A DNA stretch of 64,000 nt from Verrucomicrobiota bacterium (GTDB lineage Bacteria > Verrucomicrobiota > Verrucomicrobiia > Limisphaerales > JAFGQR01): the NCBI GenBank assembly GCA_016935555.1, contig JAFGQR010000106.1, positions 1 to 64,000 on the forward strand, written 5' to 3'. The notes under the pieces are model-generated. The model was not told the origin of the DNA, searched no databases, and saw only the letters and a list, made by a program, of their open reading frames with translations. Made by a program: the position numbers and the translations under genes. Positions 1 to 9,200 of this stretch are shown in pieces. Numbering within the stretch: position 1 is the stretch's first letter; every line of letters starts with the position of its first letter.

Positions 1-252
1 TTGAGCGTTGAGCGTTGGGCGTTGAGCGTTGAGCGTTGGGCGTTGAGCGTTGAGCGTTGGGCGTTGAGCGTTGAGCGTTGAGCGTTGGCCGTTCGGCGTT
101 GAGCGTTGAGCGTTGAGCGTTGAGCGTTGAGCGTTGCCCGTTCGGCGTTGAGCGTTGAGCGTTGCCCGTTCGGCGTTGAGCGTTGAGCGTTGCCCGTTCG
201 GCGTTGAGCGTTGAGCGTTGAGCGTTGAGCGTTGAGCGTTGGCCGTTCGGCG
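1..252. repeat. Heptamer minisatellite, 36 units
   Basis: Thirty-six consecutive 7-bp units in perfect register. The main unit is TTGAGCG; variants are TTGGGCG, TTGGCCG, TTGCCCG and TTCGGCG. There is higher-order order: a 21-bp period (two TTGAGCG plus one TTGGGCG) three times at the left, then a 28-bp period (two TTGAGCG, TTGCCCG, TTCGGCG) further right. The array reaches the left edge, so its full length is unknown. It lies downstream of the kinase gene stop, after a 68-bp spacer. Reading frames through it are not convincing genes. Related heptamers occur near 16259-16489. Confidence 0.95.
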
Positions 253-320
253 TTCGGAATTCCATGGCTCTCTTCATCAGCCATTTAACCCTCGAATTTC
301 CGGAGAGCCGTGGGCTCAGG

Positions 321-2375
321 CTACATGGTCTGGAGTTGCCGGAGGTCCAGGTGCATCTCTTCGGCGGAGCGATAGCGCCGGCCGACCTCCTCCTCGCATG
401 CCTTGCACGCGATCCGGTGCAACTGCTGCCGGATGGGCCATTCCGCGTCCCCGGCCGACAGGTCCGGCAGCTCGGGGAACTTGCTCCAGTGCAGACCGGT
501 CACGGCTTCATACAAGACCCGGCCCAGGCTGAACACATCGGCGGCAGGCGTGCCCGGTCCTTCCGGGGCGATGTACCCTTCGGTGCCCACATAACTCACC
601 TCGTGGCCGCGCTCGGCCACGCCGGTGACCAGGCCGATATCGGCGAATTTCGGGATGCCGCGCACGAAGATGATGTTGGACGGTTTGATGTCGCGGTGAA
701 CCAGGCGTTCGAGGTGGAGGTAGTGCAGTGCTTCCGTCAACGCCACAAACAGCGGCACACAGGTCCCGCAGGGCAGGCCTGGCGGCTGGGGCAACTCGCC
801 GGCCAGCGTGCGGGCAGCATAACGCAGGGGATCGATTTCGGTGCCGGTGACAGCGTCGTCGCCCAGTTCCATGACATAATAAAAATAGCCGGCGTCGTCA
901 TTGCGGCCGACGTGCAACAACCGGACCAGGCTTGGGTGATTCAACGACACGGGCATGTAGCGCTGGATGCCATGAAACTCGCGCTCATACGGGTCGGCGC
1001 TGGCGAACTTGTCGCGATAAATGACCTTGACCGCCTGAAGCAGCCCGATGGCGTTGCGGGCCAGATACACCTCGCCGTAGGCACCCTGCCCGATCCGGCG
1101 GATCAACGCAAAGTCCGGAATCGAAGCCACAACGCGCGTGGCGCCACTCCGGATTTGTGAGGGCGCAGCCGGCGGCATCAGGGGGCCGGGCGATGGGAAA
1201 GCAGTGCCGGAGGCGGCGCCGGGCAGATCGCGTGCGTCCCGTTCCCGGGCTGTCTTGTGGCGATACAGTTTTTGCGTGTTCCACACCACCGCGCTGATCC
1301 ACGCGCACGGGACTTGCGCCCCGACAAGGATCAGCCAGGAAAACCAAAAGTCCGCATGCCAGAACAGCAGGCAGGCGACGGCACTTGTCAGGACCAGCAC
1401 GGCTGAGGCGACGGCCAGACCCGGCAGGGGCCGGACCATCGCCAGGCTGATGCCCAGAACGATCCCGGCCAGGGCGAGCAGCAGCAACTCGCGTTCTGGA
1501 GCAATCCGGTTGAGCCATTCGCCGCGCACCAGATTGAGGAAGGTGGTTGCATGGATTTCGACGCCGGACATGAACGGGCCGCCGAGATGGGTGTGCGAGG
1601 TGGGGAACTCGTCGGTTTCATCGTGGAGAAACCGGGTCTTGGGCTTGCCGCCCACGAAGACATATTTGCCTGTGAATTGTTCAGGGGGCGCCTGCAGCGC
1701 CAGGTAATAGCTGAGAGTCGGCATACTGCGGTCCCCACCGCAGAACTTGAGCCAGCGCGTTTGCAGGCGCAGGCGCTCGTCCTGGACGGCCGTCGCGCCG
1801 GCTGCTTTGGCGGCGATCCAGGGCAGGCTCGGAAAATCCTCGGTCCCGTCGTCGTGTCGCCGGACGATGGCATCGGTGTCGCGGGTGAGCACCGACAGCC
1901 CCCAACCGGCCGCGGCCTCGCGCAGCACGCGGAGCGGCGGGCCGGTTTCGCCGCCGATGAGGCCGGGAAGGGGGGAGTAATCCGCAGCCAGAACGACGCG
2001 TCCATGGGCGCGAATGGCTTCCGCCAGCTCGGCGTCGTTGGGACGCGGATCGGACTCTGGGAAATAGACATCGAAGACCACAAGCGCTGCGTGGCCGGCG
2101 GTGAGCCGACGCAGCAGTTGCGCATGAAGGGTCCGGTCGAAGGATTGGTAGGCTTGGGACAATTCGGTTAACGACGGCTCGTCCAGATGGATGATCAGCA
2201 CCTCGTCGCAGGACGCCTTGGGCCCGAGCAGGACGGGCAGATCGAAACTGTAATGCACCAACCCGTTGCCGACCGGCAACAGCACCAGCACCCAGCCCGC
2301 CAGCCACGTCACCAGCGCCCCCACCCGCGCCCCGGGCCGGTTCTCCATCCACCGCCGTTTCAATCGCGCCCCCAT
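321..2375 (-). CDS. CHASE2-domain transmembrane serine/threonine kinase
   Basis: A 684-aa membrane receptor kinase. An N-terminal membrane segment (about residues 18-38) precedes a CHASE2 extracytoplasmic sensory domain (about 40-290). A cluster of hydrophobic helices (about 293-370) follows, then a proline-rich linker and a Hanks-type kinase domain (about 424-684). Kinase motifs are clear: glycine loop IGQGAYGEV from 428, ATP-binding lysine 450 in AVKVIY, and catalytic HRDIKPSN from 560. The metal-binding DFG is DIG (579-581), a conservative change at the middle position. The ATG is one base after the stop of the FecR/TPR/barrel gene, so the two are almost certainly co-transcribed and translationally coupled. 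The ligand of the CHASE2 domain and the substrate are unknown; sensing of an envelope state reported by its partner is inference. Confidence 0.9.
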   Translation of the reverse strand: MGARLKRRWMENRPGARVGALVTWLAGWVLVLLPVGNGLVHYSFDLPVLLGPKASCDEVLIIHLDEPSLTELSQAYQSFDRTLHAQLLRRLTAGHAALVVFDVYFPESDPRPNDAELAEAIRAHGRVVLAADYSPLPGLIGGETGPPLRVLREAAAGWGLSVLTRDTDAIVRRHDDGTEDFPSLPWIAAKAAGATAVQDERLRLQTRWLKFCGGDRSMPTLSYYLALQAPPEQFTGKYVFVGGKPKTRFLHDETDEFPTSHTHLGGPFMSGVEIHATTFLNLVRGEWLNRIAPERELLLLALAGIVLGISLAMVRPLPGLAVASAVLVLTSAVACLLFWHADFWFSWLILVGAQVPCAWISAVVWNTQKLYRHKTARERDARDLPGAASGTAFPSPGPLMPPAAPSQIRSGATRVVASIPDFALIRRIGQGAYGEVYLARNAIGLLQAVKVIYRDKFASADPYEREFHGIQRYMPVSLNHPSLVRLLHVGRNDDAGYFYYVMELGDDAVTGTEIDPLRYAARTLAGELPQPPGLPCGTCVPLFVALTEALHYLHLERLVHRDIKPSNIIFVRGIPKFADIGLVTGVAERGHEVSYVGTEGYIAPEGPGTPAADVFSLGRVLYEAVTGLHWSKFPELPDLSAGDAEWPIRQQLHRIACKACEEEVGRRYRSAEEMHLDLRQLQTM

Positions 2376-2376
2376 C

Positions 2377-5300
2377 TCAAAACCAAAACCGGCAGCTCAC
2401 CGCCAGCGTGCGCTCCCGCGGCAGTTCGGCCGTCAGGTTCAACGGGTTCAGACGGTAATCTCGATCGGTGAGGTTCAGCAGGCCCAGCTGCAGCTCGGCG
2501 TGCCGCCGGGAAAACCGGTATCCCACAAACGCGTTGAGGTGCCAGAAGTCGCTCCCGGGCATGTCCGGAGCGTAGCCGCGATTGGATTGTTGGGACCAGA
2601 TGGATTCGAGGGAGCCGAACAGGCCGGAGGGGTGGTGGACCAGGCCGTAGAGATGCAGCTGGTGCAGCGTGGCGACGTGACGCCGATGCGCCAGCGCCGC
2701 GCTGAGTTCCACGGGAATTCCCGGAAGCGACCGCGTCAATTCGGCGTCGCTCATCCGGTAGCGCGCCCCGAGAACGCCGTGCCGGCCCACCAACTGGTTG
2801 AAGGTCACGAGCAGCGTCCGTTCGTCGTAATCCAGACGCTCCGTGGTGCCGGACGGCACGGCGCGCATCGGGTCGTCCTCGAAGAGGGTGAACACCCCCA
2901 CGCCGCGGTCGGCCTCCGAGCCGAGCCATTGCGCCTGCGCGCCCAGGAACGTGCCGCGCCCGACCTTCTGCTCGAGCGCCAGGTTCCAGGTTTCGAACTG
3001 GGCGGCCGGGATCGAGCCGACCACGGATTCGGGCATGAGGCTGCGGAAGGCCTGGTTGAACCCGGCCACCTGGGTGGGCTCGAGCTGGAAGCTCTGCTCG
3101 AGGGAAACGCCGCCCAGGGACCGGCTGTAGGCGGCGCGAAAGCTCAGAAACTCGGCCGGGGTCCACATCAGCCCCCACTTGGGCGAGAGCTGGTCCGCTC
3201 CGGCCTGCCGGCCGGACGTGGGGGCGAAGCGATGGTTTTGCGGGTAATCGAGCCAGTCGTAGGTCAGACCCAGGGTGAACAGGAAGGGGCTGGCCGGCTG
3301 CCAATGGTAGTAGGCGTAGGCGCTCACGCGCAACAGGTGAGTGTCCTGGTTCGTCGCATAACCCGGGTACCCCCAGGACGCATTCCAGTTGGTGTGCCAC
3401 GGGTTGTAGAGCACCAGGGCGGGCACCAGAAAATCGCCGAGACGCGTCTGCGTGTCGAGGGAGCCGGCCTGCACGCGGGCGCCGGCGACCAAGCCATGGC
3501 CGCCACGATCGGTGCGGTTCTGGCAGAGCTGCTGCACCTCCAGGGTGTAGGCCTCAAACTCGCTCCGGTACGCCAGGCCGCCGCGCGGCCAATACGGAAA
3601 CACCAGCGCGCCGTTGGCCACGTCCGCCGGAAAACCGGTCACGCCGTTCCCGCGGAGTTTAAACTGTGCGAACACGTCGTTGTTGACGTCCGAAATGCGC
3701 ACCGTGTCCTGGAGGCGTCCTCCCAGTACGAGCGTGTGCGATCCCGGAGACCACTGGTGATGATAGCCGGCCAGCAGGATGGGTTCCTGGGTTTCCTTCA
3801 CGCGCAGATCCGGATTTCCCACGTTATCGTAGCTGGGGATCATGTCGCCGGACTCGACGTCGCTGTAGAGGGCCTGCACATACACGCTGTCGGCGGCCGT
3901 CAGTTGCTGCTTGAAGCGCGCCGAGAGGCTGAACAAGTCGAGGTCGTTGTTCGGGCGCTGGCCCGGGTCGCTATGGTAGAGCACGTCGACGGCGTAGCGG
4001 CTGTTGCCGACGAGGCCGTGCTGCACCGCGCTCTGCCGCCACGCGCCGCGGCTCAGGTAATCGGTGCTGGACGCGAACCCCAGCCGGTCCCGGTCAAACA
4101 GCCGGCCGTACTCCTGCTGCGACACCTGCGGCGACAGCGGGCCGCTCCGCACGTCCGACAGCAGGTTGGCAATCAGGTATTCACTCACCGCCGGGGTTTC
4201 ATAACGCAGATCGGTCCGGCCATAGCCGCGATACTCGTTGTAGCTGTCGGCCAGGAAATAGTGGGCCGAGGCGTTCGCATAATCCGCGCTGACCGCTCTG
4301 CCAGCCTCCTGCACACTCACGTCCGCCATCCCGGCGTCCCGATACACCGACGCCAGATTCGCCCCGCGCACGGCGCGGTCCTGGTCCAGCAGAAGGCGCG
4401 AGCGGTACAATCGGCGGTTGTCGTTCAGCGCCTGCGACTGCTCCAGGTCGCGGACGGCATCGTTGATGCGGTTTTCCTGTTGGTTCAGCAGCGCCGAGTA
4501 GAGCCAGCTCGTGGGATCATTCGGGTCCGCCGTCTTCGCCAGGTCCAATTCCTTTCTCGCCTGGCGGTTGTTCCCCGCGACGCTGTAGGCTTTGCCCAGG
4601 TAGCTGCGCAACAACGCCCGCTGCGGTTCCACCGTGACCGCCACTTGCAGGTCGTCCTTGCCCTCACGGACCCGGCCTTGCCGGACCTTGCACAGGCCCC
4701 GTCCCAGCCAGGCATTGCCCAATCCGCCGTCCAGCGCGATGGCCTGATCGAACCACCCCAGGGCGGCGGCAACCTGGTTCCCGGCGGCGAGCAGAAATCC
4801 CTTGAGGGCCAGCGCCTGGGCATTGCGGGGCGAAAGTTCCAGCGCCCGATCCAACGCGGCCAGAGCGCGCGTCGTATGGCCGAAACTGAATTCGAGCTCC
4901 GCCACGCGCGCCCAGGCTAATCCGAACCGCGGCGATTGCCCGACCGCCTGCCACGCCGCCCCGAGTGCACCGCTCAAGTCGCCGCGCGATTGCGCCGCAT
5001 ACGATTCCGCCAGCCACTCGGAAGCCAGCGGTTCGGGAAGCTCAACGGCGGGCGCCGGCTGCAGTGTCACCGCAGCAATCAGCGTCCGCAATGCGGCGGC
5101 CAGACGCGTGCTTCGGCCGATGGGATCGCCCTCGGCCAGCAGCGGACGGAGCCGGTCGGCGGCGCGGTCCACCTTGCCCACCGCCAACTGCACCGCCGCC
5201 TCATACACCGTTTCCTCCGGAGACGCCGGGGTGCGGCCCTCGGGATACGCCGCCAGCGCGCCCAGCAGATCTCCGGAGCGATACGCCTCCAGCGACTCCG

Positions 5301-6009
5301 CCAATGCGCGCCGGGTATCTTCGGTCAATGCCAGTTCGTCCACGTCCAGAATCCCCGGATAGTAGAGACACCACTGGATCAGGTTCACGGTTTGGATCAC
5401 CGCCGTTTTCGTCGGCGGCCCAGCGGGGCCCGCGATTCCCTGCTCGCCGCTGACCAGCTCCAGCCGGCCCGCGGCGTTGGTCAGTTCCACCAATCCATCC
5501 AAAAGCGTCACCGTCGTGCGCCCCGTCCCCTCGTCGAACTCGAACATCAGCTCTGTGCCCCGAATCGCAGCCGACGCGGTGTGCGTGTTGAAGCGCGCCT
5601 CGGTGGGCCGGTCCCGATGGAAAAAATAGAGAAGGCCGTTGAGAAGGTGGACGCCCAGCGACCGGGTATCGCGACTGGGCTCGATCAGAACAACCGAGAA
5701 CGGCCGCAGCCGGACGGTGCTGTTGTCGGTCCACCGCAACGTGACCCGGCCCCGGTCGCCGGTGCGGATGCGGTCCCCGGGGTACAACGTCTGGCCGGTT
5801 CGGGCCGGATCCCAAACGGTGGCGCCGCTGCGCATGACGTGGACGGCATTTTCGGGGCCTTCGAGGCTGACAACGAGGACGGCCTGGCTGGCTGCATCCG
5901 CCGGAGCACCGACTGCCGGGGCCAGACTGAACACCATCAGCAGCGTTATGCCCCAAACCCCGGACACCGCCCTGCCCACCCATCGCGCATGATGAAATGG
6001 CAAACCCAT
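2377..6009 (-). CDS. FecR-TPR-outer-membrane beta-barrel fusion protein
   Basis: About 1210 aa from the ATG at 6009; the frame extends to a TTG at 6081, but the ATG puts a signal peptide (core LLMVFSLAPAVGA) near the N-terminus. Residues about 44-194 form a FecR domain, including GDRIRTGDRGRVTLRW and AAIRGTELMFEF. Residues about 227-554 are tetratricopeptide repeats. The rest (about 570-1210) alternates aromatic and polar residues like an outer-membrane barrel. It ends NLTDRDYRLNPLNL...CRFWF, a TonB-receptor-like last strand with terminal phenylalanine. No plug domain or TonB box was recognised. The next gene, one base away, encodes a CHASE2 kinase. A periplasmic FecR/TPR sensor anchored by its own barrel and signalling to that kinase is inference. 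It diverges from the giant NHL protein gene. Confidence 0.85.
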   Translation of the reverse strand: MGLPFHHARWVGRAVSGVWGITLLMVFSLAPAVGAPADAASQAVLVVSLEGPENAVHVMRSGATVWDPARTGQTLYPGDRIRTGDRGRVTLRWTDNSTVRLRPFSVVLIEPSRDTRSLGVHLLNGLLYFFHRDRPTEARFNTHTASAAIRGTELMFEFDEGTGRTTVTLLDGLVELTNAAGRLELVSGEQGIAGPAGPPTKTAVIQTVNLIQWCLYYPGILDVDELALTEDTRRALAESLEAYRSGDLLGALAAYPEGRTPASPEETVYEAAVQLAVGKVDRAADRLRPLLAEGDPIGRSTRLAAALRTLIAAVTLQPAPAVELPEPLASEWLAESYAAQSRGDLSGALGAAWQAVGQSPRFGLAWARVAELEFSFGHTTRALAALDRALELSPRNAQALALKGFLLAAGNQVAAALGWFDQAIALDGGLGNAWLGRGLCKVRQGRVREGKDDLQVAVTVEPQRALLRSYLGKAYSVAGNNRQARKELDLAKTADPNDPTSWLYSALLNQQENRINDAVRDLEQSQALNDNRRLYRSRLLLDQDRAVRGANLASVYRDAGMADVSVQEAGRAVSADYANASAHYFLADSYNEYRGYGRTDLRYETPAVSEYLIANLLSDVRSGPLSPQVSQQEYGRLFDRDRLGFASSTDYLSRGAWRQSAVQHGLVGNSRYAVDVLYHSDPGQRPNNDLDLFSLSARFKQQLTAADSVYVQALYSDVESGDMIPSYDNVGNPDLRVKETQEPILLAGYHHQWSPGSHTLVLGGRLQDTVRISDVNNDVFAQFKLRGNGVTGFPADVANGALVFPYWPRGGLAYRSEFEAYTLEVQQLCQNRTDRGGHGLVAGARVQAGSLDTQTRLGDFLVPALVLYNPWHTNWNASWGYPGYATNQDTHLLRVSAYAYYHWQPASPFLFTLGLTYDWLDYPQNHRFAPTSGRQAGADQLSPKWGLMWTPAEFLSFRAAYSRSLGGVSLEQSFQLEPTQVAGFNQAFRSLMPESVVGSIPAAQFETWNLALEQKVGRGTFLGAQAQWLGSEADRGVGVFTLFEDDPMRAVPSGTTERLDYDERTLLVTFNQLVGRHGVLGARYRMSDAELTRSLPGIPVELSAALAHRRHVATLHQLHLYGLVHHPSGLFGSLESIWSQQSNRGYAPDMPGSDFWHLNAFVGYRFSRRHAELQLGLLNLTDRDYRLNPLNLTAELPRERTLAVSCRFWF

Positions 6010-6127
6010 GATGGGTCGTGTTACCGCCGACGTCGTCGATTGATGCACGCTCGGGCCAAATTGGCAAACCCAGAAAATCAACCGAACGGGCGCTGCAGGG
6101 CATCCGGCGGATGCACGCGCGGGGATT

Positions 6128-6165
6128 AGCCCGCATTTCTCACCGCCCTGTGAGCAATGCAGGTT
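6128..6165. repeat. Dispersed hairpin element, copy 1
   Basis: A 38-nt imperfect inverted repeat: three paired arm segments (AGCC/GGTT, GCATT/AATGC, CTCAC/GTGAG) separated by single mismatches around the 6-nt loop CGCCCT. A second copy with the same loop and plan lies at 52680-52717, preceded by the same T. The outer arm pairs through a G-T wobble here and a G-C pair in the other copy, so the structure is kept while the sequence differs. It lies in the divergent spacer between the FecR-barrel gene and the giant NHL protein gene. Confidence 0.85.
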
Positions 6166-6183
6166 AGCGGTGCCGGTTTGAGA

Positions 6184-6212
6184 TTGTCACCGCGTCGAAA
6201 ACATGCTAGCAA
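6184..6212 (+). promoter_or_regulatory. Candidate sigma70-like promoter for the giant NHL protein
   Basis: TTGTCA (6184-6189, five of six matches to TTGACA), a 17-bp spacer and TAGCAA (6207-6212, three of six matches to TATAAT). The predicted start would be near 6219, leaving a leader of about 21 nt before the ATG at 6240. The -10 lies inside the inverted repeat 6203-6221. The weak -10 keeps confidence low. Confidence 0.35.
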
Positions 6213-6221
6213 TGGTAGCAT
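6203..6221. promoter_or_regulatory. Inverted repeat, possible operator
   Basis: ATGCTA (6203-6208) and TAGCAT (6216-6221) are perfect 6-bp arms around GCAATGG; the same site also carries two direct copies of TAGCA. It covers the candidate -10 and predicted transcription start, where a repressor would bind. It could equally be a short 5'-leader hairpin. No regulator gene is adjacent. Confidence 0.4.
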
Positions 6222-6239
6222 CCTAACCAAGAAGAGCAG

Positions 6240-9200
6240 ATGACAACTTCACGAAGGGAGATTGGGGCAGCGCGGCTGCTGGTGCTGTGGGCTGTGAGCG
6301 GCAGCATGGGGGCTGAGGCGTTACCCCCCACCGTCATGACCCCACCGCAGGGTGTCCAAGTGCCAGCCGCATCGGCCGTGGCCTTCAACGTTGCAGCTGG
6401 TGGGACCGAACCGCTCAGCTGCCACTGGTTGAAGGACGGCCAGCCTGTCGTCAACGGCGGAAAGATCAGCGGGGCGACGACGGCGAGCCTGACGCTTTCC
6501 AACGTTCAAGCATCGGATATGGGAGCCTATTCGGTGGTTGTCAGCAACGCGTATGGCACAGCAGCCAGCGCGGAGGCTGAGCTGTCCGATCCCAACCCGG
6601 CGTTGGATGGCATCTATCTCATGTCCGTGAATGGGGCCGATCGCCGGCGCTTTGTGCCGCGGAACGCGTTCACCAACAATGGGGTCGAGGACCCCGTCTG
6701 GCTGAATCCCACGCAACTCCTCGTGAGCGCCTACCCCGGCGATTTGCCCTGCCACAGCTCAGTCTATCGCGTGGAAATCGCCGAGGGCACTCTGCAGTGG
6801 GTGTTCGCCATGGGCGACGCCCTCCCGGGCAGGCACGAGGACGGCGTCACCGACATCTCGCCCGATGGCCTTCAATGGTTGGTGCGCGCCCAAGACGGCT
6901 GCTGGTCACCCATGTACAACATTTATGCCTACCACTCGGTCGCTGGAATCTGGAGCACGGTCTATCGGGACGTTGTTGACGAGTGGAAGGATTGCGAGGC
7001 CAAGTGGTCGCCTGTTGGGAATCAGATTGCCTTCACCCGCTTCCTGACGGGGGGAGCGTATCACAACCCCGAGTATCCCGCCGTGGCCACGATCCGGCCG
7101 GACGGAACCGGGTTCCGTGTGCTGACTGGGCCAACAGAATTCTGTCATCTGCAGTCCTGGTCTCCCGATGGCGCGGGCTTGTTGTTCCTGGAGACGAGCG
7201 CACATGGCCATGGCGTGCCCCTGCAGCCGGCCAATCTCTGGCTCATGGATCTCAACGGCACCAACCGGCAGCAATTCACATTCTTCGACGGGTTCTTCCC
7301 CGGCGACGATTTCAACGGTCCGCGGTCTCACGTGGATTGGTATGCGATGAGTCCTGCGATCGCGAGCGCGCCGGAGGGGACGAACTGCTATGCGGGAGCC
7401 ACGGTGACCTTTCGCGTGGCCGCCTGGGGAGGCACGCCGCTGCACTATCAATGGCGGTTCAATGGCGCACCTCTCGCCACAGCCACGGAGCCCACGCTCA
7501 CCCTCAGCCCGGTTCGACTCGCCGACGCCAGCAGTTGCTCCGTCATCGTCAGCAACGACTGGGGGACGGTGACCGCCAGTCCACCGGCGGTCCTCGTGGT
7601 GCAGCCGCCCTTGAGTGACGAATACACGTTTGTGACTCTGGCGGGGCCGTTTGAACAAGGGCGGGGGGCCATCGACGGCGTCGGGCTCACCGCGCGATTC
7701 AGGTATCCCCGGAGCATGGCGGTGGACAGCGCCGGCAACTTGTACGTGGCAGACCGGCTGAATCATACGATCCGCAAAATCACGCCGGCGGGCGGCGTGA
7801 CCACCCTGGCCGGGCTGGCCGAAGTGCCGGGCGGTGCCGACGGCCAGGGCAGCGCCGCGCGGTTTAACGAACCCAAGGGCGTCGCCGTGGATGCGGCCGG
7901 CAACGTGTATGTGGCCGACACCATGAATAGCACCATTCGCAAAATCACGCGGGCCGGACTGGTCACCACTGTGGCAGGTTTGGCAGGCGTGTCGGGCGCC
8001 GCCAACGGCCGCAGAAGCAACGCCCGGTTCAACCAGCCGCGCGGCATTGTCCCGGACGCCGAGGGGAATCTTTATGTGGGGGACACGATGAACCACACTC
8101 TTCGGAAGATCGATCCCAGCGGCCAAGTGAGCACCCTGGCCGGATTAGTGGGCACGCTGGGGACCGCGGATGGGCCCGGCACGGTCGCCCGCTTCAACCA
8201 ACCGCGCGGCCTGGCCTTGGACACCAATGGGAATCTCTACGTGGCGGACAGTTTCAACCACACGATCCGCAAGGTCACCCCGGACGGTGTGGTGACGACT
8301 CTGGCCGGTGTGGCGACCAGTTGGGGAAGTGAGGATGGCCCCGGAAATGTGGCCCGGTTCCGCACGCCCCTGGAGGTGGATCTTGATGCCGCCGGCAACT
8401 TGTATGTGACGGACAATGCCAATCACACGATCCGGCGCGTCGGTCCTGACGGCTACGTGACCACGATTGCCGGCTTGCCGGGATCTGCCGGCACCGTGGA
8501 TGGCGTGGGCAGCGCCGCCCGACTCTGGGAACCCGCAGGGTTGGCTGTGGATGCCGCGGGAAACGTTTTCGTCTCTGAATACACTGTGCACCTGATCCGG
8601 AGCATTGCCCCGGATGGACGGGTCACCATTTTTGCTGGCATGCCGTGGACAAGCGGGAGTGCCGATGGCACGAACGCCGTGGCCCGATTCAATTATCCAG
8701 CGGGGATCGAAACCGACGCCGACGGCACTGTCTATGTGGCCGACACCCATAATCACACCCTTCGCACAATCACACCTCGCGGCGTCGTCAGCACATTCGC
8801 GGGTGCGGTCGGTGCCGCAGGTTACGCCGATGGGCTGGGGTCAGCTGCTCGATTCAACTATCCTTACGACCCAGGAGCGGATTTTTGCGGAGATGTGTTT
8901 GTGGCCGACAGCGCGAATTACTGCATTCGCAGGGTGGTACCTAATGGCCAGGTCAGCACGTTCGCCGGGTCTCCAGGCACCGGAGGTTATCTGGATGGCA
9001 TCGGTCTGTCGGCCCAATTCCGCTCCGTGCGTGGCGTCGTGGCCGATCCGCAGCAGACCCTCTATGTGGCCGACACGGGCAATCATGCTGTGCGCAAGAT
9101 CACCCCCGCCGCCGAAGTGACAACTCTGGCCGGTCGAGGCGGGGTGGCTGGGTTCGCAGATGGCACGGGCACGAATGCTCTGTTCAATGAACCTCGGGGC

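Noticed and set aside
1..252. CRISPR array
   Set aside because: The repeats are 7 bp, contiguous and without spacers; no cas genes are present.
225..1160. Plus-strand frame starting in the heptamer array
   Set aside because: It is antisense to the kinase domain and its start lies in the repeat.
2266..4920. 884-codon plus-strand open frame opposite the FecR-barrel gene
   Set aside because: It is Arg/Gln/Val-rich, has no family motif and lies antisense to a well-supported gene; GC-rich DNA often leaves such frames open.
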